Below, piece by piece: positions 46,605-58,929 of a DNA stretch of 64,000 nucleotides. Under the pieces are notes generated by a model. The model had not been told where the DNA came from. It was given only the letters and a program-made list of their open reading frames with translations, and made no database searches. The translations under genes were made by a program, and so were the position numbers. Each line of letters opens with the position of its first letter. Position 1 is the first letter of the stretch. This DNA comes from Smallanthus sonchifolius (Eukaryota; Streptophyta; Magnoliopsida; Asterales; Asteraceae), in assembly GCA_023525975.1 (NCBI GenBank), contig CM042020.1:10680001-10744000 (forward strand), written 5' to 3'.

Positions 46605-46784
46605 AGTAGTTTCCACATAAGTCATCTTTTGAGCATTTCAGCTTCCTTGTAATACACAATTAGCCCACCAACTTCAATTTATTCTACATCTATCTATTAA
46701 GCATCGTCTTTTATATTATGTATTTACTTCTAATACATTTTTAAATATTTGTATGTAAACTCTATCTAACGCAACAAATGAGAA

Positions 46785-48381
46785 TGTGTTTAGTAACAGA
46801 TAGATCCGTGGGAAGTCTCTCGGTGAAGGCAGGTTGGGTAACTGACCGTGTGTAAAGCCTTCATGACGGATCAACGACATAAACAATATTTAGATCACTT
46901 TCGCAATATCATCAATGGATACGACATGCATAGTTAGATCGGTGAAAAAATTGACCGACGTACACGTCACTGACAGAAAGGATCATCGAATAACTTTGGC
47001 AAGATCACCAACGGATTAGAGACAGATCTTTCACTGGCGAAACATTGAAAAAACTTCACCAACAAATCAGTGTCGGTTTGTCCGTCAGTGATTGTTGTTT
47101 TTCATAAAAAAGAAACAAACATAAAATATTGATGAGTTTGCTATAAATTGAAATAACACGTATAAAAACTTTCTCATTTCAATCAAATTTTGTGATAAAA
47201 AATAGGATTAATAAACAAATGGTTTGTAGTTTGTTGCCATATAAAAACATACCTCGGCAGAGGAACTAGGAACGTAAGCTACAAATGTCTCGGACATCGG
47301 TAATAGCTTTTGTGGAAATTGTGAGTTGTCCCAAAGCCTAAGAGGCGGCCCTTCCTTTAGCTTCTAGCACCCTGCTCCCAAAATTGTGGGTCATCAACGG
47401 GTCTGGCATTAGGCTCATTGTTAGCGTATGTTTTCTCATGAGCTTGGCATACCTCTCTCGCTGTTAACAAAACAAAAGAAAGAAGTAAACGATTATTTTA
47501 TGGAAATTTCAACAACATTATGGCTGTAAATCGAACATATCCATTATATGTATTAAACAAGTATCCTAACTTCTGGCCAAAAGTGTCAACCCAAACTAAT
47601 TTACACTAACGTTATCGTTAAACAAGTAAAATAAGTTATATATGAGACTACGAGTTCCTACGACTCGTCGTGGGCACCACATATAATAATAAACTAAACA
47701 TAAAATAATAAGTCTACTCCAGGTACGGGTATTCCTCTACATTCTGAGAACAATAATTTCAACATGGACAGCTGAGCCCATGATAGAATAAACATGCATA
47801 ACGGAGTATTTAAATTTTTGGACCAACGATTCCAACAAACCTGCTAACAACGATCTACCATATTAAATCTTACCACACACAACATCCAAACAACAATCTA
47901 CCATATTTGAAATGTATAGAGGTTGCCATTTTTAGGCTTGAGAGACTTGATGGTTACGATCTTAGCTATTTATAGAAAGTTTTACGGATTAATGTTTGGT
48001 TTTTCTTGTCATCTTTAGAAAGACCCAATTGTTGCTATTTATAGAAAGTATTACCGACGAATAACCTGACGAAACCCTTAGCGGGAGCGCCCCACACCGA
48101 CAAACTATTAAAAAAGGTTGGCGAGATTCTTAACTTGTCGGAAAACCTTTATAGACAATTAAGGGGGAATCTTTTCTGAAAAAGCCTGCGTGTGAGAATT
48201 ATTAGCTTTCTAATTAATCCGTAAGTAATTACCAATGGATCACTGACGAGGTCCACCAAAATCCAAAAAATAATTTAAAAACTTGATTTTTATAAATTCT
48301 ATCGGTGATATGTTGATATATTTTGAATAGATTCATCCGTCGGTAAGTAACCATTGATGATACCTCAGTTTTCTAGTAGTG
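46785..48381 (-). mobile_element. CACTA (En/Spm) remnant
   Basis: The right end TTTTCTAGTAGTG (48369-48381) is an inverted CACTA terminus. Both flanks carry repeated subterminal words such as ACCGACG, ATCACTGACG, CCAACGGAT. A transposase exon remnant lies at 47270-47475. The left terminus was not found. Confidence 0.6.
47270..47475 (-). pseudogene. Ptta/En/Spm-type transposase exon remnant
   Basis: The minus strand reads, after a clean acceptor TTTTGTTAACAG, REVCQAHEKTYANNEPNARP and DPQFWEQGARS, then a stop and RKGRLLGFG. This matches the C-terminal pattern of plant CACTA transposases (a Glu-rich AHEKT...N.EP segment, a Trp, then KGR..G.G). It is a short broken exon. Confidence 0.6.
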
Positions 48382-48541
48382 AGTGGATGCATTTATATAC
48401 ATTAACTGTGATTTTGAACCGTTTTCTTTTATATTTTTGTTTTCCTTTTTTACCAATTTAACTAACTCATTAAAAACTAAATAAGTTATTATAAGATATT
48501 CATTGGTTTATTATAAATTAATTAAAAAATATATAATTTCT

Positions 48542-48755
48542 TTTTTTTAACGGCAATTTGGATCACTGATGGGCCACTGAACCACCTGATCATCTCCACC
48601 TCTCTTAGGAGAAAACCCACCATAGGTGATAAAACCCCCTGGACCGACCTGGACCCATTTTTTTTTGTCACAAGTGGGACTTGAAACCAAGAACTTTTCA
48701 TTTTTAGTGAATTATTGAGTATACAACTTTGCCACTAGATTAAGATAGTGTTTAT
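48542..48755 (-). mobile_element. SINE with 15-bp target duplication
   Basis: The minus strand ends GCCGTTAAAAAAAA and has a TCTAGTGGCAAAGTTG A-box-like head and a TTTCAAGTCCC B-box-like word. AAATATATAATTTCT flanks both sides (48527-48541, 48756-48770). Confidence 0.82.
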
Positions 48756-48770
48756 AAATATATAATTTCT

Positions 48771-49581
48771 GCCATAGAGATGTTGTTTTATATATATTTT
48801 TTAATAAAACAAACCTCTATGATATCTTTCATATCTAATCATTCATTGTAAAACCCTCAATCAAACTCGTCCTTTAACAACTATGATCTTTTGTCTTTAT
48901 TCATGATTAAAGAATGCAATTGTTTTATTGTTTATGGAATTCCGAGAGCCGTCAAAACACACAGAGACATGGGAGTCAAATGCTAATGAGAACGCACATT
49001 TCAAGACAATTTTGGCTTTGCTTTCATCACCCTACTCCTTCCCTTTTACTTTTATACTTCCTTTAACATCTTATTTGTTATTTTTAAAATTAAATCTTGT
49101 TATTAGGAAAGACCAACTAGAAGAAAATTTTATTGTTCCATAGCTTGTTTACTTTTTTACTCCTCAATCAAACAAGTCCTTTCATATCAAATATGGTTCA
49201 ATTCAACAAAACCATATAGAGCAAAGTGATTATCATTAACGATTATAACATGCTATAAAGATTATCACCTTAACAAAGGTTTCATCTTCAATAATATAGG
49301 ATTATTATCTTCTGCCTTATACATATATATGTTTCACATGTATATTATGTTATATAGTACAATTCTGTGATAATTGACACTAATTTAAAAAAAAATGAGA
49401 CACACCCCACATCGTAAAGGTGTGAAGATGTTTTCAATAAAATCATACATTCCAAAATTTTAGTCCCTCCACCATCAAAACAATTTTGGATGTAATTTAT
49501 AAAGAAAACAACTTTCTTATAAATTTATGGATTTATTGTTGTTTACACTCTCAACTAGCCAAAATTCACACATACATCAAC
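48771..49581. other. AT-rich spacer
   Basis: No gene. The 71-codon plus ORF at 48928 has no recognisable domain. Confidence 0.45.
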
Positions 49582-49584
49582 TAA

Positions 49585-49807
49585 GTGGTTGTTTGATAGA
49601 CTCTTAATGATTTCATTAAGAGGCTACCTCTGACCGATTCAGAGGTAAAAGGGTGTTTGTTTCGCTAAAAACCCACCTCTTAATAGTTCATTCAGCTTCT
49701 TAATAGTTAATTCAGCTTCTTAATAGTTCAGCTCAAAAACTATGCTGAACCATTCAGACCTTTTAATGATTCAACACTTAATGGTTCAACACTTGCCAAA
49801 CAGCCCC
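49585..49807. mobile_element. PIF/Harbinger-like MITE, 223 bp
   Basis: Left end GTGGTTGTTTGATAG, right end reverse complement GGGGCTGTTTGGCAAG. TAA flanks both sides (49582-49584, 49808-49810). The interior repeats TTCAGCTTCTTAATAGTT. Confidence 0.75.
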
Positions 49808-49810
49808 TAA

Positions 49811-50184
49811 CACTTCAATTTGATCAATTGTTGTTTATGAAATTGATGAAGTCTAAAAAAAACATAGGAAGAGACAAATATTCATCTAGTAAAACACAAT
49901 GATCCAAAAAGACATTCTGTTGATAGATCGAATCTTAAGAAGATCATATATATTACTTAGATATTAGTTTAAAAAAAACATTAAAAAACACACTAATTAG
50001 CTTTCTCGATATGTCACAAAACCCTACCACCCTGAATGTCAATTAAAACACATTCACCAACACCATTAAATATAATATATTAAAATTAAAAAAACAAGAT
50101 CCAAATTCCACCAAAGCAGTCATTTTTGGTCTCCCATTCATACTAAACTTCCAACCCTAGCCACCCACCCATGGTCCGAACCCA
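49811..50184. other. 3' flank of the Dof gene
   Basis: AT-rich. The part next to 50184 should hold the Dof 3' UTR. No other feature. Confidence 0.5.
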
Positions 50185-52138
50185 CTACACCAACGGGTTC
50201 GTCGTCGACGGTCCATACCCACTCATCAACCCACCCCATGACGACCCAACACCGGTCAAGTACGCACCACCACCACCACCACCACCAGAACTCGCACCAC
50301 CACCTCTTTGATCTTGCCATTCTAGAGCCAAAAGCTTTGGCTTCACATCAAGAGAACTAATCACATCTTCATTCACATCATTTGTTTCATGATTATATGC
50401 AATCAAACCCCTTTCCATAAACGGATTATTAATCGAATCGAGTGTCATCCCTCCGAACGGCGAGCAAAGATTGCCACCATGGTAATTCTGCCCCATCACA
50501 TTCACACCACCCATCTCCGCTGCGTAACCGCCGTGGTTCCCCATCACCCCCATCAACTGACTCCCACCACCACCACTATTCTCCATGAAATCAATCGCCC
50601 TAGTCGCATTGCAATTCATGTTATCAAACATAAAACCCGGAATATTACTCGAGTTCCCAATCCCAAACAAATTAGCCGCGGAAAACTGCATGGATGATTC
50701 TGGATAAGACAGTTGGAGATCAGTTGAGTTCATAACTAACTGGTGGCCGTTATTCTGTTGGTCGTGGTGAGGGTTAACGTTCATCAAATGTGAGTTTAGC
50801 TGGTTGTTATTCTGGTGGAAGTTGTTATTATTGTTGGCGTTGGTGTTGTTGTTGTTGATGCTGGTAGTATTGGAGATGGATTTCTTTGAAGCAGACGACA
50901 CTTTCTTGTTTTTCCGGCAACCACCACCGACGGGGATGTTACGGAGTGTGCCGCCTTTGGTCCAGTACCGGCGGCAGGTTTTGCAGAAGTAACGAGGCTG
51001 AGTGAGTGAGTAGTTGTTGTAGTAGCAGAATTTGGTGTGTGTGGAGTCACACCGTGGGCATTTGAGGGCTTGGTCGTGTTGTGGCCGGAGCCGGCGCTCC
51101 ATTAACGGCCGGGAACATGCAAGCATAGGATCAGTCATTGCTGATGGTGAGGATGAGTCTAGTCCGGTTTCCTCCGGCATTGTGCCCTAGAAATAAATGT
51201 TTGATTAAAATAATAATTAGAATCTGTGTCAGAAATAGTACTTTCAGAACATTTGTTGATCAGAAGGTTCAGAAAGATAAAGACATTCTTATTATTTGTT
51301 TTTTTACAACTTATTTTCAAAATTCAGAAAGAAAAAGTTTTGTTTTGAAGTTTGAAATGCAACTAATTCTTTTATGCAGATTTTGAATTTGTAAATGCCA
51401 AAGAAACCAAATTTTAGTTTTGTTAAATTTGCACTTATTTTTTATATATTTTAGAATATAATGATTTTTATATAATATTTGTTATATTAAGATTAAAAAC
51501 AAAAAAAAAGAAGTCTTCAACTTTGTATATCAAAACTCGTGTAAGCAAGGACTGAAGTTTGATACCGTTATAAAAGTGAATATGATGTTGTTATACACGT
51601 AAAATTAGATATAAAAACTCTTAAAATTACACCACTTATAGTTAATTTATATTAAAACTATCATATGTTAATTAAAATACTTGAAAACTATTTTTTTTTA
51701 ATTTCTTCACATCAAAACTTATTTCGTTTATAATGTTTCATGAACATGGAAAGTTTTAATTACCGTAACACAAGCAAGAGTCGTGCTATGAGAAATGTGA
51801 ACGTAAGAAATTTTGATGAAGAGTCGTGCTATGAGAAATGTGAACGAAAGAAATCTTGGTGAATAGTCATGTTATAAGAAATGTGAACGAAAGAAATTTT
51901 GATGTAGAGAGTAAAATCAGATAAAATAGTTTGTACATGAACTAAAATAATGTACTTTTTATGTAAATTAACTAAAATAGCATGGTTTTAAGACGTCTTA
52001 GGTATAATCTTAGATGTATAACAGTATCATATTCACGATCCCATTTTGTCATATGTGGAACAATGGATCATAGCTAGAAGTTTGTACCTGAAACCAGTCG
52101 GGCGAGTCCATGCAAACTTGAAGCGACGTTAAACCCAT
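50185..52138 (-). CDS. Dof zinc-finger transcription factor, DOF5.6/HCA2 type
   Basis: A two-exon coding sequence, complement of 50185-51186 and 52088-52138, 350 residues. Exon 1 encodes only MGLTSLQVCMDSPDWFQ, the N terminus I know from DOF5.6 (HCA2) proteins. The donor CAG|GTACAAAC and acceptor TTTCTAG|GGCACAATG keep the frame; without exon 1 the ORF would seem to start at 51180. The Dof domain begins near residue 58: CPRC, CYYNNYSLTQPRYFCKTC, RYWTKGGTLRNIPVGGG, with all four zinc cysteines, binding AAAG sites. Next comes an Asn-rich tract (about residues 125-160) and a Gly-rich end with SSWGGLMSGYG and STTNPLV. HCA2 relatives promote cambium and vascular cell division in Arabidopsis. ACGT boxes (GACGTGTC 52598, CCACGTGG 52620) lie about 460-490 bp upstream. 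Confidence 0.93.
51187..52087 (-). other. Dof first intron
   Basis: A 901-bp AT-rich intron. It contains a repeated block near 51778-51905 (GTCGTGCTATGAGAAATGTG and GAACGAAAGAAAT words, three copies of about 60 bp). Confidence 0.85.
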
Positions 52139-53027
52139 TTGATATTCAAAGATACAAACTAGTGGAAGGATTCTATAAATATAGAAACAAAACCCTAACA
52201 CACAGTAAGTGTGCAGGAGTGTGTGTTTGTGGTTTAGAGCGTAAATGTGAAGTATGAATGGGGAGATTATTGTGGAGAGAGTGGATGTAAATAAGAAGGA
52301 AGAAAAAGTAACCGGTGGTGGGGCGGGGTGGCGGGGACCTGCATCTGCCGTCGGTGACACATTCCCGAAGTGGGCCCTACACCGTGTCGTAAACAACGGA
52401 CGGGTGTGATCTTATGTGTACTTTTTGTGGTATGTGATCGCAGCCGTTGGATAAGTGGGACATCTGACTGATGTTGACAGTATGATGTTTTATTTTGTTT
52501 AAACCGAAAGATCAATCTGCTTTGTGGGGTCTTGGATTGTCTGTAGTCGGGTCCACTAAGGTTGCTTGTAACACGCAAGGGATAAATTCTTTTTGGTGAC
52601 GTGTCGTGATGGATGGTGTCCACGTGGAAACTGTGTGAGTGAAGTTATGGTACATTGGCCAGGGAAATATTTTACTTTTACCCGAGCAAATTAGAAACAT
52701 TTACTTTCAAGTAAGAATGCATGATTTTGTTTTACCATTTGGATAGTGTAGACACGAAGGGTTAAGAAGAAATGAAATATTTTAATTTATATAGTATAAC
52801 AAAAAGACTTATTAATAAAAAAAACATGGGCAACACCCTGGTTAGACCGGTTGAATCGGTAGAGTGATCTGACACTGTGCTTTAGACTGTCACGTTTCCA
52901 GTTTACATTTTGAATACTTTTGGTCTTTAGTCCAGTCTGATTCAAAACCGCTACCAACGGATACCGTAGAAAATGTGGTTGTCTATTAAACTTCCTCAAA
53001 CATTATTCGGTAATTACTACCAATTAT
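52139..53027. other. Dof leader, promoter and upstream spacer
   Basis: Contains a pyrimidine-rich leader and ACGT boxes near 52600-52627. No other gene; the overlapping ORFs are not credible. Confidence 0.5.
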
Positions 53028-53137
53028 CTATTGGTCTAGTCGTATGATGTTTGCCCTTAATAAAAATGGTGTAGGTTTAAATACTTACAAGGGCAAAGTT
53101 AGTAGTTATTTAGGTGTAAAAAATTACTGTTAAAAAA
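53028..53137 (+). mobile_element. tRNA-derived SINE remnant
   Basis: A-box-like TTGGTCTAGTCGTATG, B-box-like GGTTTAAATAC, tail GTAAAAAATTACTGTTAAAA. CAATTAT flanks both sides (53021-53027, 53138-53144). Its tail resembles the SINE at 46.5 kb. Confidence 0.65.
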
Positions 53138-53144
53138 CAATTAT

Positions 53145-53502
53145 TCGGTTTACTTGCATGTCTTTTTAGTTTTCAAATCAAAGAACCCTAATTGCCCAAA
53201 TCATTGACTCTTTATCGATTCATCATCATCAAAAGTTGTCGTTGAATCGTTGTTCAAAGAATCTTTTTGTTAATTAACCGCAACATTTTAGTCCAATAAC
53301 AAGCGGACAATATTATTTTGAAAACATGTGTTTTTAAACTACATTTATATGATACAAATACATAACGAAAAAGGAAACAAAATGGAATGATATATTCTGA
53401 AAATACGAAGTTAAATATTCAAAATAGTAGATAAATCTTAATCAGAAAAAAAAAATGTCATTTGCCTTTATTTCCCATTTAATTGTTTTTACTAAACTAG
53501 AA
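53145..53502. other. AT-rich spacer
   Basis: Nothing recognised. Confidence 0.5.
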
Positions 53503-53802
53503 GGGAGGTGGGGGTGGTACCCTCCCACTTCAAACTATCCTCTCAAACCCACCAATAAGGATATGCCACCTCATTTTGACAAACTACCTTTCTTGGTGGG
53601 GGTGGTACCCGCTAACCATACCTTCTTCTCCCCTCTTCTCCCCTTTCTTTCGGCGGGTTCCAAAACCCGCTAACCATACCCGCGTGCTACACGCAAACCA
53701 TACACGCGTGCTACCCGCAAACTTACCCGCTGAGAGTGGGAGTGGTAGCCGTTGTACCCGTTAACTAACCGCTGCCTTACCCGCTGGACACTCCCACCTC
53801 CC
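53503..53802. mobile_element. Foldback MITE, GGGAGGTGGGGGTGG ends
   Basis: Left end GGGAGGTGGGGGTGG, right end reverse complement GGGAGGTGGGAGTG. The interior has repeated ACCCGCTAACCATACCCGC words. Target duplication unclear. Confidence 0.6.
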
Positions 53803-54522
53803 TAATCATGGTTAGAAATTAACGGATTCGTTTTTGGTGCATATATATGACAAAAAAAAATGGAACTAAAAAGCTTATCAAATTCGATCTAGTCATTATT
53901 TTGATTTAATAGATAAGAAATATCAGATAATATAAAATAGCATTGTCTTTAAAAAAAACAAGTTGATATATAGCAATAGCATAAAGTTATAGCATGTTAA
54001 AATTCCCACAGAAATTTTAATTTTTTATTCAAAAAAATATCATAATTAAGATATTTAGATTTTTTATAATTATTACTTGGAAGTATTTTAACAGTTGTAT
54101 TACTCATGAATCCATGAGTTTTGGTAATGATTATATTCTAAGTCTAAAATTGACACTTTGTTCTTTCTTTACACTAAAAAGAGTTTTTCATCATTAAAAG
54201 ACAACTCAACAATAGATCAAGAATTTTTGTAGGACATCATTAATAGCTCAATCATACAATTCAAAATCCTTTGTGTATAGTTTTTATTTTAAAATTTCTT
54301 AAATAAGTTAACAAACATAAATTAAGAAAGAAAAAAAGTATAATAATATCATGTATATGCAATGCATATTATGCATCTTATTTCATAAGAACCATATTTC
54401 ATATTGTGTGCTTATAAAACTTTTTTTTACTTAATTAGTTGCTTTTGCATATAAATACAAGATATAGAAGTATACGAGTTGAAAACTAGTGTCTTATTTT
54501 AATAACATATACGTAATATTTA
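53803..54522. other. AT-rich spacer
   Basis: No gene or element recognised. Confidence 0.5.
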
Positions 54523-54853
54523 TATCTATACTATCTAATAAATAAAACTTTTTTCATGGCACGTGTCGCATCCATATTAATTCACATATTTTTTTTCCGT
54601 CTCTCTCTTATTAAATACAACTTTATCTTTTAATAATAATATATCTTTAAAGAAAATACTAACTATAGTAATAAAACACATTTATTTTAAATTATCCCTT
54701 ATTATAAGAAACTTTAAAATCTATTTATGTAAATTTTATTTTCAATCAAATAGTAAATAAAAGTCAAATTACATTAAATAGTAATTAACGTATTTTCGAA
54801 ACCCAATTATATATTAATTTTTACATATTTTGAATTTTGTTTTCTATCCTTAG
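54523..54853. repeat. Copy 2 of the 330-bp dispersed repeat, cut by the gypsy element
   Basis: Matches 28005-28335 up to CCTTAG at 54848-54853, where the LTR of the gypsy element starts. The uninterrupted copy shows what the target looked like before insertion. Confidence 0.85.
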
Positions 54854-55453
54854 TGTTAGGGGTTATTTTACAGCTAAGGATCCTGGATATTCAACGTACT
54901 TCGGTATCCTGACAGGTTCGGTATCCTCAATATTTAACCGTTATATCTTTCCGCTATCTTGACTAATACGTAGGTAAAACGTGCGAAGTAAAGCTCATCC
55001 CTGAAAAATTGGTCTAGAAGTCAAGGAGAACGTGTAGAAGACGCGTGGAGTGACTCCCAACGGTCACAATGGAAGACTTGGTCGATTCCGGGATTCTCGG
55101 ATAGTTAGTTAGCTTATATCTTGTATAAATCCAGCAGCTTGATCGAATAGAAAACACACACAAATACTCAGCATTATCAAATACTCGCAAATAAGCTGTA
55201 TAACACTTAGATCTCGATCATATGCTGCTCACACTTGTAACCTTTTTTACCATTTATTCAAGAAACGAGGCAGATGTCGATTGTCACCTTCTGAGGTTTT
55301 ATGCCGGAGATCCTTAAAGATCAAGGGCTTTACTCGTAAACAACTGTGTCAAGTTTTACATTCTTATATTTTTTTTCATTGATCTTACAAGCGCACTACC
55401 TCACGAACTAAGTTTGGTTACAAAATTAGCTTACATAATTTTTACCCAAAACA
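54854..55453 (+). repeat. 5' LTR of the Tat-lineage gypsy element
   Basis: Starts TGTTAGGGGTTATTTTACAG exactly where the older repeat is interrupted, ends CAAAACA near 55453, about 600 bp. A TATA-like sequence and polyadenylation-like T-rich region lie in the second half. The matching 3' LTR should be beyond 64000. Confidence 0.85.
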
Positions 55454-55456
55454 ATT

Positions 55457-55474
55457 TGGCGCCCACCGTGGGGC
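55457..55474 (+). promoter_or_regulatory. Primer-binding site
   Basis: TGGCGCCCACCGTGGGGC, three bases after the LTR. It starts TGG, matching the CCA end of a tRNA that primes minus-strand synthesis. The tRNA identity cannot be fixed by eye. Confidence 0.7.
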
Positions 55475-55548
55475 AAGTGATGCTTTTCATTCTTAAATCT
55501 TTGCTAAAATTTGTGTTCAACCATTGTTTATCAAAACTGATTTTAAAA

Positions 55549-57180
55549 ATGTCGTCCCAATCCAAAAATGTTTCTGTTTCGGCTCCATCTTCAAGCTCTG
55601 GGTTGAACCACCCTATTCCTCCTCCATTCCAAAAGAGTGTTAATCAACCAAAGAAAACCACTTCTGCGGGTTTCTCGGGATCCGGAATACCTGCTGGTGC
55701 ACCTGTGCTAGTTTCAAATGATGAAATCCACAATCTATTCTCAGAAATGAAGCATCATATGGAGCAGCAGAAAAAGACTAACCTGACGCTGTTTAGAGAA
55801 CTTGAAAAGGTCATAGAGTCAAAGAAACCAGTGGAAGTGACGACTCCGCTGCAACCAAGGATCCTGGACTTTAATTATTCAGGATCCTCAGGAATCCATA
55901 AGGGAGACTTTCTACCCATGCAAACAGGAATCACTGTAGTTGGCCCTACCCCGGCTGTTAGAGTTACGACAAATCAGGATCTTGGAGTTACTCCGGGATC
56001 ATCATTCCGAAATCCTGAGAACGGTAACACTTACAATCAGTTTTCAAACACTAACGAATTTGTGCAGGATACAGGAATCACTCCGTCAATGGCCAAGGAG
56101 TTAAAGAAGTTAAGATAGATGATCTCCAGTGTACCAGGTGTTGTCCAACCTATACCGGAGATATCCTCTACCAGTCATAGGATCTCCAGATTTGCTCCAC
56201 CGATATGTGATGCTGAGATCCCCAAACGCTTCCAAACTCCCAACATGAAGTTGTACGATGGAACTACAGATCCTGAGGAACACGTCGCGTAGTACATAGA
56301 AAAAATGGAGATAAACCCCATTCCCTTGGACTTAAAGGAAGCCTGCTTATGCATAGGCTTCGGATCTACTTTAACAGGATCAGCCTTGAAATGGCTACTT
56401 AACGTTAAACCTTATTCTATTACTTCGTTTGCTCACTTAATCAATTTGTTTAACAATCAATTCCTTGCAGTAGAACTTTTGAAAGGTTAACAAGTGACTT
56501 ATACAGGATAACTCAGAACAGCGGAGAATCCCTTCAGGATTATGTCAGCAAGTTCGGCCGGGAATCCCTGGATATCCCGAAGCTTGACTTTGCCACTGCA
56601 GTCTAGGCATTCAAGATGGGACTAAAGAAGGATTCTCAATTTTACGAAGACCTTGTCATGAATCCTTACAGGAACCTTGATGAAGTCAGGAACCGGACAT
56701 TGAGGTTTAATAGGCTGGAAGATGATAAAAAGATCCAGCAAAGGATGGATGCTCCAACCAGTTACAGTTAACCCAACCGAAAGACTAAATCTGCACCCTT
56801 CAAGCCTTATAGATCCAAGCCTTACTCTAAACCTGACAACCACAGAGTTAACGTTGTGGAAGACGATGAAGACGAAGAAGAGTATCCTAGATTGTCTGAA
56901 TATCGTTTTTCTCTTGATACAATAGGTTTATTATTTGCTATGCAGGATCTTGGTGAAAAAGCAGGTGGCCTCGAAAATTTGAGAATAACACATGATGGAA
57001 GGATAAGTCTAAGTGGTGTGCATTTCACGAGGACTTCGGCCATGTAACCGAAGATTGTATTGCTCTGCGAAAAGAGATAAGCTATCTCTTAAGCAAAGGG
57101 CATCTCAAAGAGATTCTAGGCAAAGGAAAGAACAAGACCAAGGATCATGCCAGGATCCCGCAAAGAGCAAAATCCCTGCT
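55549..57180 (+). pseudogene. Tat element gag
   Basis: Starts MSSQSKNVSVSAPSSSSGL (55549). The capsid part reads PKRFQTPNMKLYDGTTDPEE and, after a shift, FERLTSDLYRITQNSGESL and AFKMGLKKDSQFYEDLV. A CHC-like knuckle WCAFHEDFGHVTEDC follows (about 57010-57055). Stops TAG at 56116, 56290 and 56604; a one-base loss near 56470; scrambled frames near 56970-57000. Confidence 0.88.
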
Positions 57181-57325
57181 GCCGGATGCCAAGGTAATAG
57201 GTTTTATATCTGGTGGATCTGATATTTGTGGCACTTCTTACTCTGCAGCAAAGAGGAATGCCAAAGAAGCAAAGACAGAAAAAGGGGACAGGCCTTTCAG
57301 AACCTCCAGCTTAACTGAGGAAAAG

Positions 57326-57733
57326 GTGATCTCTTTCGACGAGGATGACAGGGATGACGTACAGGATCCTCATCATGATGGTCTAGTAATCACTCTGTAT
57401 ATTGCGAACCACTTCATCCGAAGGATACTGATTGACGGATGGAGCTCGGTGAACATAATTCAGCATGAAGTCCTGAAGAGAATGGGGATCCCAGATTCTG
57501 AAATTATTTCAAAATCCTCAGTGCTGGTAGGATTCAGCGGAGAAGTCAAAAACACGGTCGGAGAGATAAAGCTACCGATGTATATCGAAGGGGTAAATGC
57601 TATACAAAAATTTTGTGTAATAGATTCTTTGTCTTGCTATAATATCATTTTAGGAAGGCCGTGGATACACGACATGAAGGAAGCACCCTCAACATACCAT
57701 AAGTGTGTCAAGATGCCGACCCCCTGGGGGTAG
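57326..57733 (+). pseudogene. Tat element aspartic protease
   Basis: LVITLYIANHFIRRILIDGWSS has the aspartic protease active site; relatives have DGGSS, so here the second Gly is Trp, which should inactivate it. NIILGRPWIHDMKEAPSTYH is the conserved second half. A frameshift at the run of G near 57724 shifts the frame into the RT. Confidence 0.85.
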
Positions 57734-58929
57734 TGAAGATCAACAGTGACCAGTAGGAGGCAAAAAACTGTTATGCTTCTTCAATGAAAGCCTCCGCCAA
57801 AACCAGACAAGCATAGTAATTAAAGAAACAAGCCCGAGATGTCTTGGAAACCAAAGAGTAGGATGTTAAAGAAGTATCCTTAAGCACAAAGGATCCTGAT
57901 GTCAAGGTGCTTGTTGGAACCAATATCCCCAAGGATATTGAGCAAGATCTTATAGAATTACTAAGAAGCAGAACCTCAACCTTCGCTTGGAAACATGAAG
58001 ACATGACAGGTATCTCTAAAGATATTATTACACATAAATTAGGTGTTGATAACAGTTTCAGGCCAATACATCAAAAAAGAAGAAAATTTGCACCGGAGAG
58101 GAACATAGTTACCCAAGAAGAGGTCGAAAGACTACTAAAGACAGGAATGATAAGGGAAGTGAAATCCCCAAGGTGGCTAGCTAATGTGGTGGTGGTCCAG
58201 AAGAAGAATGGGAAATGGAGAGTCTGTGTAGACTTCACTGACTTGAACAAAGCATGCCCCAAAGATCCTTTTCCACTACCACACATTGACTCTATGGTCG
58301 ACGCCACAGCAGGCCACGAAATGCTGACTTTTATGGATGCTTCATCAGGATTCCAACAAATTCAGATGAAACCCTCAGACTAGGAGGATACTGCATTCAT
58401 GACTCCAACAGGTATCTATTGTTATATTGTTATGTCTTTTGGTTTGAAAAATGCAGGTGCTACATACCAAAGGTTGGGGAACATGATGTTCAAAGAAAAA
58501 CTAGGGGACACCATGGAGGTCTACATAAACGACATGGTGGTAAAATCAAAGAAAGCTGAGGATCACCTCAGGGATCTCAGAGACGCATTTGATATCCTGG
58601 ACCAATACAACATGAAGTTGAATCCTTCAAAATGCCACTTCGGAGTAGGGGCAGGAAAGTTCATGGGCTACATGGTAACCAAGAGAGGGATAGAGGCCAG
58701 TCCAGAACAAATCAAAGCGATCATCAATCTGAAATCCCCAGCAAACACCAAGGATGTCTATAGACTAACCGGCAGGGTAGCAGCACTTAACAGGTTCATA
58801 TCAAGATCTTCAGAAAGTTTCAAAGAGTTCTACGACATCCTGAGGAAGAACAAAAGATTCGAATGGGAGTAGAAGCATGAACGAGCACTCCAATCATTGA
58901 AAGAATACTTGTCATAAGCTCCTCTATTA
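57734..58929 (+). pseudogene. Tat element reverse transcriptase
   Basis: One reading frame containing RPIHQKRRKFAPERN, GMIREVKSPRWLANVVVVQK, KWRVCVDFTDLNKACPKDPF and FMDASSGFQQIQM. The catalytic motif reads YINDMVV (about 58521-58541) instead of YIDDMVV, a G-to-A loss of one catalytic Asp. In-frame stops: TAG 57754, TAG 57814, TAA 57817, TAG 57859, TAG 58381, TAG 58870, TAA 58915; none is TGA. Confidence 0.9.

Noticed and set aside
50389..50992. Plus-strand ORFs across the Dof gene
   Set aside because: Antisense shadows of the Dof exon.
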